DNA of 64,000 nucleotides from Echinicola arenosa (GTDB lineage: Bacteria; Bacteroidota; Bacteroidia; Cytophagales; Cyclobacteriaceae). The DNA lies in NCBI RefSeq assembly GCF_014841125.1, contig NZ_JACYTQ010000010.1, positions 1 to 64,000 of the forward strand, in the 5' to 3' direction. A model generated the notes under the pieces. The model saw only the letters and a program-made list of their open reading frames with translations. It was not told the DNA's origin and ran no database searches. Of the stretch, positions 1 to 6,130 are shown one piece after another. The position numbers were made by a program, and so were the translations under genes. Position 1 is the first letter of the stretch, and each line of letters opens with the position of its first letter.

Positions 1-123
1 GCCTTTCCAATGATGGTCTGGCTTTTTTTTCATAGCTTAAAATGTTAAAATTTACGATAAGGCTAATTTAGGAAGATCCGGACAATCATGCCGGCTTCCT
101 GCTTTAGCTGGATTCGTTCAACA
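1..123 (+). repeat. Direct repeat copy 1 (cut by window edge)
   Basis: This segment is nearly identical to 1424-1546, with only a few single-base differences and length changes in homopolymers (8 T here against 7 T in the other copy). Both copies end at the same CAAC core where an attC-like inverted repeat begins. It contains a small hairpin (CCGG...CCGG, 78-94). The left end may extend beyond the window. It looks like a conserved cassette-terminal sequence rather than a gene. Confidence 0.85.
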
Positions 124-248
124 CCGTGTATAGCTCATTGCGGCTGAATTCCTAATCGGAATTCATTGCAATTAACTATCTTTGGTCTACGGCAGGAAAG
201 AATCCTGCGGATTTTTCCGCAACAAGCCATACACAAAAACGTTGTAGC
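117..248 (+). other. attC-like imperfect inverted repeat A
   Basis: The left arm (CAAC, then GTGTATAGCTCATTGCGG, 119-143) pairs with the right arm 217-244, which ends in GTTG; the inner 18 bp match with about three mismatches. Inside the loop are smaller hairpins: GAATTCC/GGAATTC, GCAGGA/TCCTGC and GCGGA/TCCGC. A gene starts 12 nt after the right core (241-247). Opposing YAAC and GTT cores on a bulged long stem are the hallmark of integron attC sites; assignment to that class is inference, as no integrase is present. Confidence 0.6.
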
Positions 249-259
249 GCATTTGAAGA

Positions 260-664
260 ATGACCGAATTAATTTCAGCATATAAGTTTCAAGAAGACAA
301 AGAAGCAATTAAAAGATTGCAAGAAGTTTCTAGTGATCCAAAGTCCGATTATGGACTTAAAACGGAAAATGGACTTTTAATTGGCACTAAAGAATGGTTT
401 CGGGCAACTGAAGACGGTCGACTTTCAAAAGAGACAATAAGGGGGACAATTTCTAAGGTGTATATGTCTGGACATAATGACTGGCCAGAATTTGAAATGG
501 AAAATGAAAGTGGAAAATCGACTTGGACGAGAGAAGGGAACGACAAACTATATCAAGTCGATAAACTTGTTGAAATTGACTACGTGATTCAGAAATACAA
601 ACGTCCTTGGGATATGCTTGGCCCTACAACAAAAAAGGTGATTGAAATTAGAATTGAAAAATGA
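260..664 (+). CDS. Hypothetical protein (134 aa), cassette gene
   Basis: A small soluble protein with no signal peptide or membrane segment and no family I recognise. The middle is rich in charged residues and contains GTISKVYMSGH and a WTREGNDKLYQVDKLVEID stretch that looks like a compact beta-rich fold. The ATG lies 12 nt after the right core of attC-like site A, as expected for a cassette gene. It overlaps the next ORF by 4 nt (ATGA), so the two are probably translated together. Lower GC and A-rich codons distinguish it from the core genes further right. The role is unknown; small paired orphan genes of this kind are often toxin-antitoxin or defence cargo, but nothing here shows that. Confidence 0.65.
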   Translation: MTELISAYKFQEDKEAIKRLQEVSSDPKSDYGLKTENGLLIGTKEWFRATEDGRLSKETIRGTISKVYMSGHNDWPEFEMENESGKSTWTREGNDKLYQVDKLVEIDYVIQKYKRPWDMLGPTTKKVIEIRIEK

Positions 665-966
665 AAACAGAGACTGTAAATACAATTGTCCTTAATGAGA
701 ACAATGAGTTGATGTTAAAAATAACAGGAGAAGGAAACCCTTCTTATCAGTATGTTTATCGAGAAGCCGCAGGTGTATACTGGGACGAAAAAGAAAAGGG
801 TTTTAAGTCAACACCTTTAAGAGAATGGACAGTATCTAAATGGTTCTTCCATATCAAGGACATAGTAAAAATCGGTTTGAATTTGAGTTTAGAAATGGAT
901 AACAACATTACTTGGGAAAACATACCCACTGACGAACAAGAAAAAATTAAAAACGCGCTACAATAA
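661..966 (+). CDS. Hypothetical protein (101 aa), coupled to the 134-aa gene
   Basis: A small soluble orphan protein. It starts at an ATG overlapping the stop of the upstream gene (ATGA), indicating translational coupling. It has aromatic residues around YQYVYREAAGVYW and KWFFHIKDIVKIG and an acidic C-terminus (PTDEQEKIKNAL). No domain is recognised. The stop codon is followed directly by a dispersed repeat (965-1215). Together with the 134-aa gene it fills one cassette-like unit between site A and the next repeat block. Function is unknown; a two-component module is plausible from the overlap alone. Confidence 0.6.
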   Translation: MKTETVNTIVLNENNELMLKITGEGNPSYQYVYREAAGVYWDEKEKGFKSTPLREWTVSKWFFHIKDIVKIGLNLSLEMDNNITWENIPTDEQEKIKNALQ

Positions 967-1215
967 CTAAGCATTCTGACGGCTGGAACAGCCTAGTCTG
1001 AATGCAGTGTTGAACGAGTGGTGCTGTGAATGGGTTAAATTATGGGGAAAGCTATTTCCTCTTTTGTATTTTTGGAGGTTGGAGCTTGAAAAATCCGGTA
1101 CCTGAGCGGCGTTTTTGCCTGCTATTTGGTGGTGTTTAGGTTTTTCTTTGCCTGCTTTGTGGGCTTTGGAACAGCTTATGGGCTGTTTTTTGGTTTTTGG
1201 GCATAGGTTTCCCCT
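965..1215 (+). repeat. Dispersed repeat copy 1 in gene-free stretch 967-1720
   Basis: This stretch aligns with 4249-4495. Shared blocks include ATTCTGACGG.TGGAAC, CTGAATGCAGTG, ATGGGTTA and GGGAAA(A)GCT.TTTC, and later CTT.ATGG.C.GTT...GGTTTT.GG followed by TTCCCC or TGTCCCCC. In both places it directly follows the stop codon of a cassette gene. An ORF on the opposite strand (967-1455) spans it, but its Pro/Lys/Ser-rich translation looks non-coding. The remainder, 1216-1423, shows no gene. Confidence 0.65.
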
Positions 1216-1423
1216 TACACCGTTTGGTGTACCGACTGTTGTTTTCTGATTTTGTTCACCCAAAAGACTGGTGGCCCCCTTTGGTCGAAGCGTGCCACCG
1301 TATGCAGTGTGCCGGTCCTGCAGCATGGGCATTTCCTGAAGGGGGAAAGGGGCTTTTCGCTTTTTTTCAGGAGCACTTCTTAGCCTTTTGAACTGAAGGG
1401 CAAATCCCGGAACATTTTCAATG

Positions 1424-1546
1424 GCCCTTTCAATGATGGTCTGGCTTTTTTTCATAGCTTAAAATGTTTAAAATTTACGATAAGGCTAATTTAGGAAGAT
1501 CCGGACAATCATGCCGGCTTCCTGCTTTAGCTGGATTCGTTCAACA
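1424..1546 (+). repeat. Direct repeat copy 2
   Basis: Near-identical to 1-123 in the same orientation. It ends with TCAACA at the left core of attC-like site B, exactly as copy 1 ends at the left core of site A. The sequences diverge completely right after the core. That boundary is what cassette insertion next to a common end would produce. Confidence 0.85.
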
Positions 1547-1701
1547 AATGCTATGAATGAATGGGGTTTTATCGGTAAGGATACTGTTGTGGGGATTGGA
1601 AAGTCCACCACAAGTTTTAATTTTAAATCAAGGCGTGGCTATGTGCGAGACGAGAGGTTAGTGCTTTCTAATCCCCACCTCTTTATAGCTGGATGTTAGG
1701 C
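1540..1701 (+). other. attC-like imperfect inverted repeat B
   Basis: The left arm (CAAC then TGCTATGAATGAATGGGG, 1542-1566) pairs with the right arm CCCCACCTCTTTATAGC...GTTAGGC ending at 1701. The right core GTTAGGC (1695-1701) fits the integron core consensus GTTRRRY exactly. The arms enclose about 100 nt. The next gene begins 19 nt downstream. No integrase is visible, so the mobilising enzyme is unknown. Confidence 0.6.
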
Positions 1702-1720
1702 AAAATTTAAATCAACTAAT

Positions 1721-2281
1721 ATGGAAGAAATAATAAACTCACTTTTAGACAAACCACTCGCATTCATTATTACAATAGGTGGTATAATATTTTTAGGTTT
1801 ATCTGGAATTACAAAGGCTTTTAAAATTGAAGTTGATAGAAAAAACAGCATAAGACTTTTTTGGGCTGGACTGTCATTGCTAATTATTGGAATTCCAATC
1901 TATTATTTAGGTGACAACCAATTATCACCTGACTTAGATGTCAAGCTACTTAAAGTAGAGTTTTTTAAAAATGATGCTGGACATATTTGCGAGGAATCTT
2001 TAATACACATAAGAGAGACTTATCAGATTAAAAATGCAGAAGGAGAAAAATTTACAAAGGTTATTTTAAGTCAAGGTGGGATACATTCTCAAGATATAAT
2101 TTATCAAGATAAAAGTGGAAATTATGCAATAAACTATTGTTACAACCCAGATTTTGAAAGAACATTTAGAACTGTAATTATGTCCAGTTCAGGAAAGACA
2201 AGTAATATAATAAAATACAAAATATCTTCAGAAGATGTTTCTCAAATTCAAGAACAGGCGCCTCGCCTAGTGAGATATTAA
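1721..2281 (+). CDS. Membrane-anchored hypothetical protein (186 aa)
   Basis: Two hydrophobic segments (about residues 13-32 and 46-63) are separated by a basic loop (KAFKIEVDRKNSIR). A beta-rich domain of about 115 residues follows that would lie on one face of the membrane. I do not recognise the family. The gene starts 19 nt after the right core of attC-like site B and ends 6 nt before the left arm of site C, so it is the sole gene of one cassette-like unit. Composition is strongly A+T rich compared with the housekeeping genes, consistent with acquisition by transfer. Function unknown. Confidence 0.65.
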   Translation: MEEIINSLLDKPLAFIITIGGIIFLGLSGITKAFKIEVDRKNSIRLFWAGLSLLIIGIPIYYLGDNQLSPDLDVKLLKVEFFKNDAGHICEESLIHIRETYQIKNAEGEKFTKVILSQGGIHSQDIIYQDKSGNYAINYCYNPDFERTFRTVIMSSSGKTSNIIKYKISSEDVSQIQEQAPRLVRY

Positions 2282-2287
2282 AACTTT

Positions 2288-2380
2288 GGCTAACAAAAAT
2301 ATATTGCATTAGGCAAATAGTTCTAAATATGAAGTTTATAGCGCTTAATTGCCAAACGCAACATATTCAAACCGTTGTGT
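2288..2380 (+). other. attC-like imperfect inverted repeat C
   Basis: The left core GCTAAC (2289-2294) and arm AATATATTGC pair with GCAACATATT near 2358-2367; the right core is CCGTTGTGT (2372-2380). An inner GGCAA/TTGCC pair extends the stem. At about 93 bp it is in the size range of classical attC sites. The next ATG is 15 nt downstream. Confidence 0.6.
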
Positions 2381-2395
2381 ATAATTCCCTAAATC

Positions 2396-2875
2396 ATGAA
2401 AATAAAACTACTTTTACCTTTCCTGATTCTATTTACATCTTGTTGCAGCACTGAAAAAAAAGACAAGAATAATAATATTTCTGACCATGAAATAGCTTTA
2501 GTGCAAGAGGCTAATGATTACAAAATGGTATTAGACAACTTGACTAAAGTAAATCAAGAAAAACTTGATACAGGAAATGGAATGTTAGAAACCGAAAAGG
2601 CTTATTATTTCCAAATGGATAGCATGCTGAACGTTGTCTACAAAGACCTGATTAAATCGAACAACAAAACCAACTATGAAAAATTAAGGGAGCAACAGAG
2701 ACAATGGCTTAAGGAACGGGACATTTTTTTCCGAAATATCCAAGATGAATACCAGAAAGAATCAGGTGAAATTGGCTTTTTACCGAATGATTATAAATTA
2801 ATGGTATATGGAGAAAAATCTTCATTTGTAAAAGAAAGAGTCTTAGCTCTAATAAATTTACTAGAGGAAAAATAA
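2396..2875 (+). CDS. Lipoprotein with LprI/DUF1311-like C-terminal domain
   Basis: The N-terminus is a lipoprotein signal (KIKLLLPFLILFTSC, lipobox around Cys16-17) followed by a Lys/Asn-rich linker. The mature part contains MLETEKAYYFQMDSMLN and YEKLREQQRQWLKERD. A helix ending in Q-x-x-W-L-x-x-R-D is characteristic of the DUF1311/LprI family, small periplasmic proteins some of which inhibit lysozyme. Expected location is the periplasmic side of a membrane. It sits alone between attC-like site C and a repeat-containing gap, as one cassette cargo. The family call is by motif only; inhibitory function is not shown. Confidence 0.7.
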   Translation: MKIKLLLPFLILFTSCCSTEKKDKNNNISDHEIALVQEANDYKMVLDNLTKVNQEKLDTGNGMLETEKAYYFQMDSMLNVVYKDLIKSNNKTNYEKLREQQRQWLKERDIFFRNIQDEYQKESGEIGFLPNDYKLMVYGEKSSFVKERVLALINLLEEK

Positions 2876-2918
2876 CTATACATAGAAACTGAACATTCGT
2901 GTGGCTGGATCGATCAAG

Positions 2919-2936
2919 CCTGCCAAAGTGGACAGG
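2919..2936. repeat. Short dispersed palindrome, copy 1
   Basis: CCTGCCAAAGTGGACAGG is an imperfect palindrome (CCTG.CCA...TGG.CAGG) that occurs again, identical, at 4280-4297. Both copies lie in gene-free DNA downstream of cassette genes. It is a short repetitive hairpin element of unknown role. Confidence 0.7.
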
Positions 2937-3029
2937 TGGGCTGACGGCTTGCCGCGTGGTTTTTTCTCTTCTGCTATCTTTGGTCACAGCCGACAGTTTA
3001 GCGTTTGTAAAATCCGCCCAAAAGCTCAG

Positions 3030-3043
3030 TAGCAACGTTGTAG
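3030..3043 (+). other. Cassette-type right core D
   Basis: AGCAACGTTGTAGAAC resembles the right end of site A (AACGTTGTAGCGC): they share ACGTTGTAG. It lies 27 nt before the next gene. I could not pair a convincing left arm in 2876-2960, so only the core is claimed. Confidence 0.4.
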
Positions 3044-3070
3044 AACATTTAGGAAAATCCGAAATCTGAA

Positions 3071-3520
3071 TTGAAAAAAGAAACTTTAATAATAATTTCG
3101 ACTGTATTAATTTTACTGTCATTCTGGCTCGGAATGAAAGTTGAGCGTGAATTAGCAAGTTGGGACGAAATCGGAAAACCTGTATTTGAAAAGGAACAGA
3201 TTTACTTCCCTAATAAAAAAACCTCTCTTTATCTGAAAAGCAAAAATTGGGGATTGACTGCTGACCACAAAATTTCTGTGATTTCGACAAAGTCAGACCT
3301 TGAATTTCAACCTGACTCAATCTCTGAATATATTTTTCACGGATTTGGTGGAATAATTTACAAGATGGAAAATGACACTCTGAAAATTTATTCAACTCAA
3401 AAACCGAAAACACCACCGAAATTTGAATCAGATATAAACGTGGAAATAATAGAAATTAAGGATAATCTGGAGTGGATTAAACTAAATGACAAGATTAAAA
3501 ACGAATATCAAAAATTTTAA
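3071..3520 (+). CDS. Single-pass membrane hypothetical protein (149 aa)
   Basis: There is one N-terminal hydrophobic segment (LIIISTVLILLSFWLGM, about residues 5-21) and then a roughly 125-residue soluble domain with GTP-independent, unrecognised sequence. The segment has no cleavage site, so this is probably an N-in, C-out anchored protein. No ATG is available in frame upstream; the ORF opens with TTG at 3071, immediately before two lysine codons, which is the likely start. The gene follows core D and is followed 9 nt later by the left core of site E. A-rich, Lys/Ile-rich coding sequence suggests foreign origin. Function unknown. Confidence 0.6.
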   Translation: MKKETLIIISTVLILLSFWLGMKVERELASWDEIGKPVFEKEQIYFPNKKTSLYLKSKNWGLTADHKISVISTKSDLEFQPDSISEYIFHGFGGIIYKMENDTLKIYSTQKPKTPPKFESDINVEIIEIKDNLEWIKLNDKIKNEYQKF

Positions 3521-3529
3521 TAAAAAACG

Positions 3530-3659
3530 TTTTAACAATTTATAACCGCAATTACAGTAGATTCGACTACTTCCGAATCCACTCGGAATTGCTATCATAA
3601 GTTCTTAACCGAAGAAAAGTAATTTCCACCCAGCTGACGGTTATAGGATACCGTTAGAT
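3530..3659 (+). other. attC-like imperfect inverted repeat E
   Basis: The left core TTTTAAC (3530-3536) and arm TTTATAACCG pair with CGGTTATAGG and the right core CGTTAGAT (3652-3659). GTTAGAT fits the GTTRRRY integron consensus. The right core overlaps the ATG of the following gene, the tightest core-to-start distance in the array. Confidence 0.6.
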
Positions 3660-4245
3660 GCCACCAGAAGATAAAATGCGACTGCGGAAAATATTGATAG
3701 AACTTCACTTGACTACTTTAACGATAGCGATTTTGAATGCAATTATTAAATCGTTGACAGCATACAGTCTTGGAGGAAACATAGCGTTTGGAATTAAGGT
3801 TTTAGCGGTTATCAGTGGACTGATACTTTTCTTTTTCTATTTGAAACCATTTAAGAAAATAACCCTCTATTTCTCGATTTACCCATTAATTGGAGTTTTG
3901 TCGATGCTCGGACTAATTTTTCGTGGAATAGTTTGGGCATTAGTTTTATCAGTAGTCTTATTTCCGTTGATTCCTGACGAAAAAGAATTTGAGGAAAACG
4001 AAATTATCATCTCGACTCCGTTTCAAGGATTTATGGCACCTTGCTGCCCATACGAAATTAAGGAACGACAATTACTGATACTTGAGAAAAATTACGGAAA
4101 ATGGGAATTAGAAGGAGAAGGTCCAATTGACTTTGAAACAGTAGAGATTAGTTCTAACGACAACGAAATCGAAATAACCTACTCGACTAACTTTGATGAA
4201 GGAGTGATTAAGAAAAAGAAAATAAATAAATACGGTAATAACTAA
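3658..4245 (+). CDS. Multi-pass membrane hypothetical protein (195 aa)
   Basis: Three or four hydrophobic segments lie between residues about 15 and 115 (for example VLAVISGLILFFFYL and IVWALVLSVVLFPLI), followed by an acidic soluble tail of about 80 residues with a CCPYE motif near residue 129. No family is recognised. The first ATG (3658) overlaps the right core of site E; a second in-frame ATG at 3676 is a reasonable alternative start. It is the only gene in its cassette-like unit and is followed by the dispersed repeat at 4249. Function unknown. Confidence 0.6.
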   Translation: MPPEDKMRLRKILIELHLTTLTIAILNAIIKSLTAYSLGGNIAFGIKVLAVISGLILFFFYLKPFKKITLYFSIYPLIGVLSMLGLIFRGIVWALVLSVVLFPLIPDEKEFEENEIIISTPFQGFMAPCCPYEIKERQLLILEKNYGKWELEGEGPIDFETVEISSNDNEIEITYSTNFDEGVIKKKKINKYGNN

Positions 4246-4248
4246 ACT

Positions 4249-4495
4249 ACTAATTATTCTGACGGTTGGAACTGCCAACCCTGCCAAAGTGGACAGGCAG
4301 GCCTAACCTTTGTCAGGCAAACCTGAATGCAGTGCGGAACGAATTGTTGCTGGAAATGGGTTAGTTCTGGGAAAAGCTTTTTCTTTTTTATTTTTCGTGG
4401 TTTGTTGATGGTTTTTTCGGAGCTTTGTTTTTTTACTTTGATACTGCTTTATGGACGGTTGTTTTGGTTTTGGAGTGAAGTGTCCCCCTAAGCTC
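4249..4495 (+). repeat. Dispersed repeat copy 2 in gene-free stretch 4246-4620
   Basis: Diverged copy of 965-1215. This copy carries an extra ~40-bp insertion that includes the short palindrome at 4280-4297. The shared features are the same order of blocks beginning ATTCTGACGG and ending in a run of C after TGT/TTT. As with copy 1, it starts directly after the stop of a cassette gene. The rest of the gap (4496-4620) holds only core F. Confidence 0.65.
4280..4297. repeat. Short dispersed palindrome, copy 2
   Basis: Identical to 2919-2936. Here it is followed by CAGGC, extending the pairing with the preceding GCCAACCCTG, and lies within the insertion that distinguishes this repeat copy from 965-1215. 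Confidence 0.7.
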
Positions 4496-4570
4496 TGCTG
4501 TCCCCATATCCACTCGCTATTGCCAAGATTAGCCCTAAACCCAAAATTACTATCTTTAATCTTGTAACAA

Positions 4571-4580
4571 GCGGTTATGC
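4571..4580 (+). other. Cassette-type right core F
   Basis: GCGGTTATGC contains GTTATGC, matching the GTTRTGY form seen at site C. It precedes the serine-hydrolase gene by 16 nt (TTG) or 40 nt (ATG). I did not find a clear left arm. It may mark the right end of the cassette-like island. Confidence 0.35.
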
Positions 4581-4620
4581 GAGACCACTTTTACAATTGA
4601 GAAAACCACATTCCTGTATC

Positions 4621-5667
4621 ATGACAAAGAAAAAAACAAAGCTATTCCTGCGGATGATATTTATTATGGCGTCCATAGCGTCCTTATTCTTTGTTCCATG
4701 GCTCTTGGTCAAGGCGTGGATACTTCCACTGCCTGATACTGTTCAGGAACAGGTAGAAGAAGCTATCGGCCATGGGTTTGAAGGAATGATTGTTTATGTG
4801 GACCAAACGGGTAAACCCCCTCAGTACTTTGCTTCTGGTTGGCATAATCGAGAATCCAAGATCCCTGCCAATCCAAAGGCATTATTTAAAATTGCCAGCA
4901 TTAGCAAGCTATATGATGCCGTGGCGGTTACCAAATTGGTCAGTGATGGGCGGCTTTCTCTAGATAAAACCATCGCCGATTATTTGCCTAATCTTAAGGG
5001 AAGAATCGAAAACGCTGACAAAATCACTTTGAGGTTGATGATACAGCATAGAAGTGGCATTCCCAATTTTACAGATGTTCCCAACTTTTGGGCTGCACCA
5101 ACGGAGACTTATGAGGGAAGTCTTGCATTGATCCTGGACAAGCCAGCCAACTTTGAACCCGGAGAAGACTATGAATATTGTAATACCAATTATCTTCTCA
5201 TTGGTAAGATAATGGATGATGTGCTGGGTTATGGTCACTTTCAGTTCGTTCAGGAAAGAATTCTAGCCCCGCTAAACCTAAACCATACTTATGGTTCACT
5301 CAGTGAAGTGAATATGGACAGTGTGATGAGTGGCTATCATGTAGGCCATCCCTTTGATTTAAAAGGAGACGACTATGGCATGTTGGCGACAGCAGAAGAT
5401 GTAGGCACTTTTCTGAGAGCATTGAATGATGGATCATTGTTTGAACAGGGAGAACAGGAAATATATGCTTCCATTTATGAGTATAAACATGCAGGTTGGG
5501 TTCCGGGATACCAAAGTTTTGCAGCATACCACAAAGACCTTGATGCGGTTATTGTCGAGTTCTATAGTACCACTGATCCTAAACTGTACAATTGGAACTT
5601 GTCAGAAATCATCAACAACAGAATTGTGAAAATTCTGAAAAGACACAAAAGCAAAAAACAAAGTTAA
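4621..5667 (+). CDS. Serine hydrolase of the beta-lactamase / PBP4* fold
   Basis: A membrane-anchored or exported protein: a basic start (MTKKKTK) is followed by a hydrophobic segment (FIMASIASLFFVPWLL). The active-site signature is S-I-S-K in KIASISKLY (about residue 98), the second element is Y-C-N in YEYCNTNY (about residue 195), and HAGWVPGYQS near the C-terminus stands in for the KTG box. This is the class C beta-lactamase / D-aminopeptidase / esterase EstB superfamily, PF00144. The family includes penicillin-binding proteins, esterases and peptidases; substrate cannot be told. The ORF can open at TTG 4597, but ATG 4621 gives the better signal sequence. It may be the last member of the cassette-like island or the first gene outside it. 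Confidence 0.85.
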   Translation: MTKKKTKLFLRMIFIMASIASLFFVPWLLVKAWILPLPDTVQEQVEEAIGHGFEGMIVYVDQTGKPPQYFASGWHNRESKIPANPKALFKIASISKLYDAVAVTKLVSDGRLSLDKTIADYLPNLKGRIENADKITLRLMIQHRSGIPNFTDVPNFWAAPTETYEGSLALILDKPANFEPGEDYEYCNTNYLLIGKIMDDVLGYGHFQFVQERILAPLNLNHTYGSLSEVNMDSVMSGYHVGHPFDLKGDDYGMLATAEDVGTFLRALNDGSLFEQGEQEIYASIYEYKHAGWVPGYQSFAAYHKDLDAVIVEFYSTTDPKLYNWNLSEIINNRIVKILKRHKSKKQS

Positions 5668-6103
5668 CCTGTACGCTTTATAGCCAAGATGGTTTACAAA
5701 AGTTCAGTGCTTTTAACAGCACCGCCTTATGGTTGATTTAGTTCGTAGAATATCAATTTTATGGAAGCTCATGAAATTACATATGGCTTTTATGAATGAT
5801 CAGTTTAAAAATCTGATTATCCGCTTTGATGCCAGTAACCATACATCCATTGCTCAAGTGGTCGGAAGCCTGTCTAACTGCCAGATAGATCTGAAGACCA
5901 AAGCAGTTGATACTTTAATCAAAAGGGTATTTTCTACTCGCTTTTAATCTTTACTGGTAGAATTGCGGATATACAAATTTAAAAATGAACACGGCGTTTT
6001 GGCTCAGCGCATACTTCAAAGATTATTGCTTCTGAAAAAAGATCTGCTAAAGATTTTCTAAAACTGGGGTAAAGTTCGTATTTTCACTGCTTTATTTTTT
6101 AAA
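5668..6103. other. Gene-poor stretch upstream of acnB
   Basis: A 72-codon ORF opens at 5729, but its central part coincides with a repeat also present at 9049-9135 and 9266-9380, where the frame is broken. It is therefore likely a degenerate element, not a working gene. The final 100 nt presumably carries the acnB promoter; no clear TAnnTTTG box was found. Confidence 0.5.
5809..5915 (+). repeat. acnB-flanking repeat, copy 1
   Basis: It shares CTGATTATCCGCT.TGATGCC, AGTAACCAT.CATCC, CAAGTGGTC.GAAGCC and CTGAAGACC with 9266-9380. Its frame reads IIRFDASNHTSIAQVVGSLS. In the 9266 copy the same frame gives IIRYDASNHASFVQVVRSLS before a stop, so the element may derive from a small coding sequence. 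Confidence 0.8.
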
Positions 6104-6130
6104 ATGAGTTCTTCTAGAAAAGATAAAAAC

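Noticed and set aside
967-1455. 162-codon minus-strand ORF
   Set aside because: Its translation is rich in Pro, Lys, Ser and lacks hydrophobic core periodicity. It runs across dispersed repeat sequence, and in the other repeat copy (1-123) the corresponding frame is shifted by one base.
1511-1699. 62-codon plus-strand ORF
   Set aside because: It begins in the direct repeat and coincides with attC-like site B; the paired arms explain the sequence better than coding.
5729-5947. 72-codon ORF upstream of acnB
   Set aside because: Most of it is the ~100-bp repeat that is broken by a stop at 9266-9380; treated as a relic rather than a gene.
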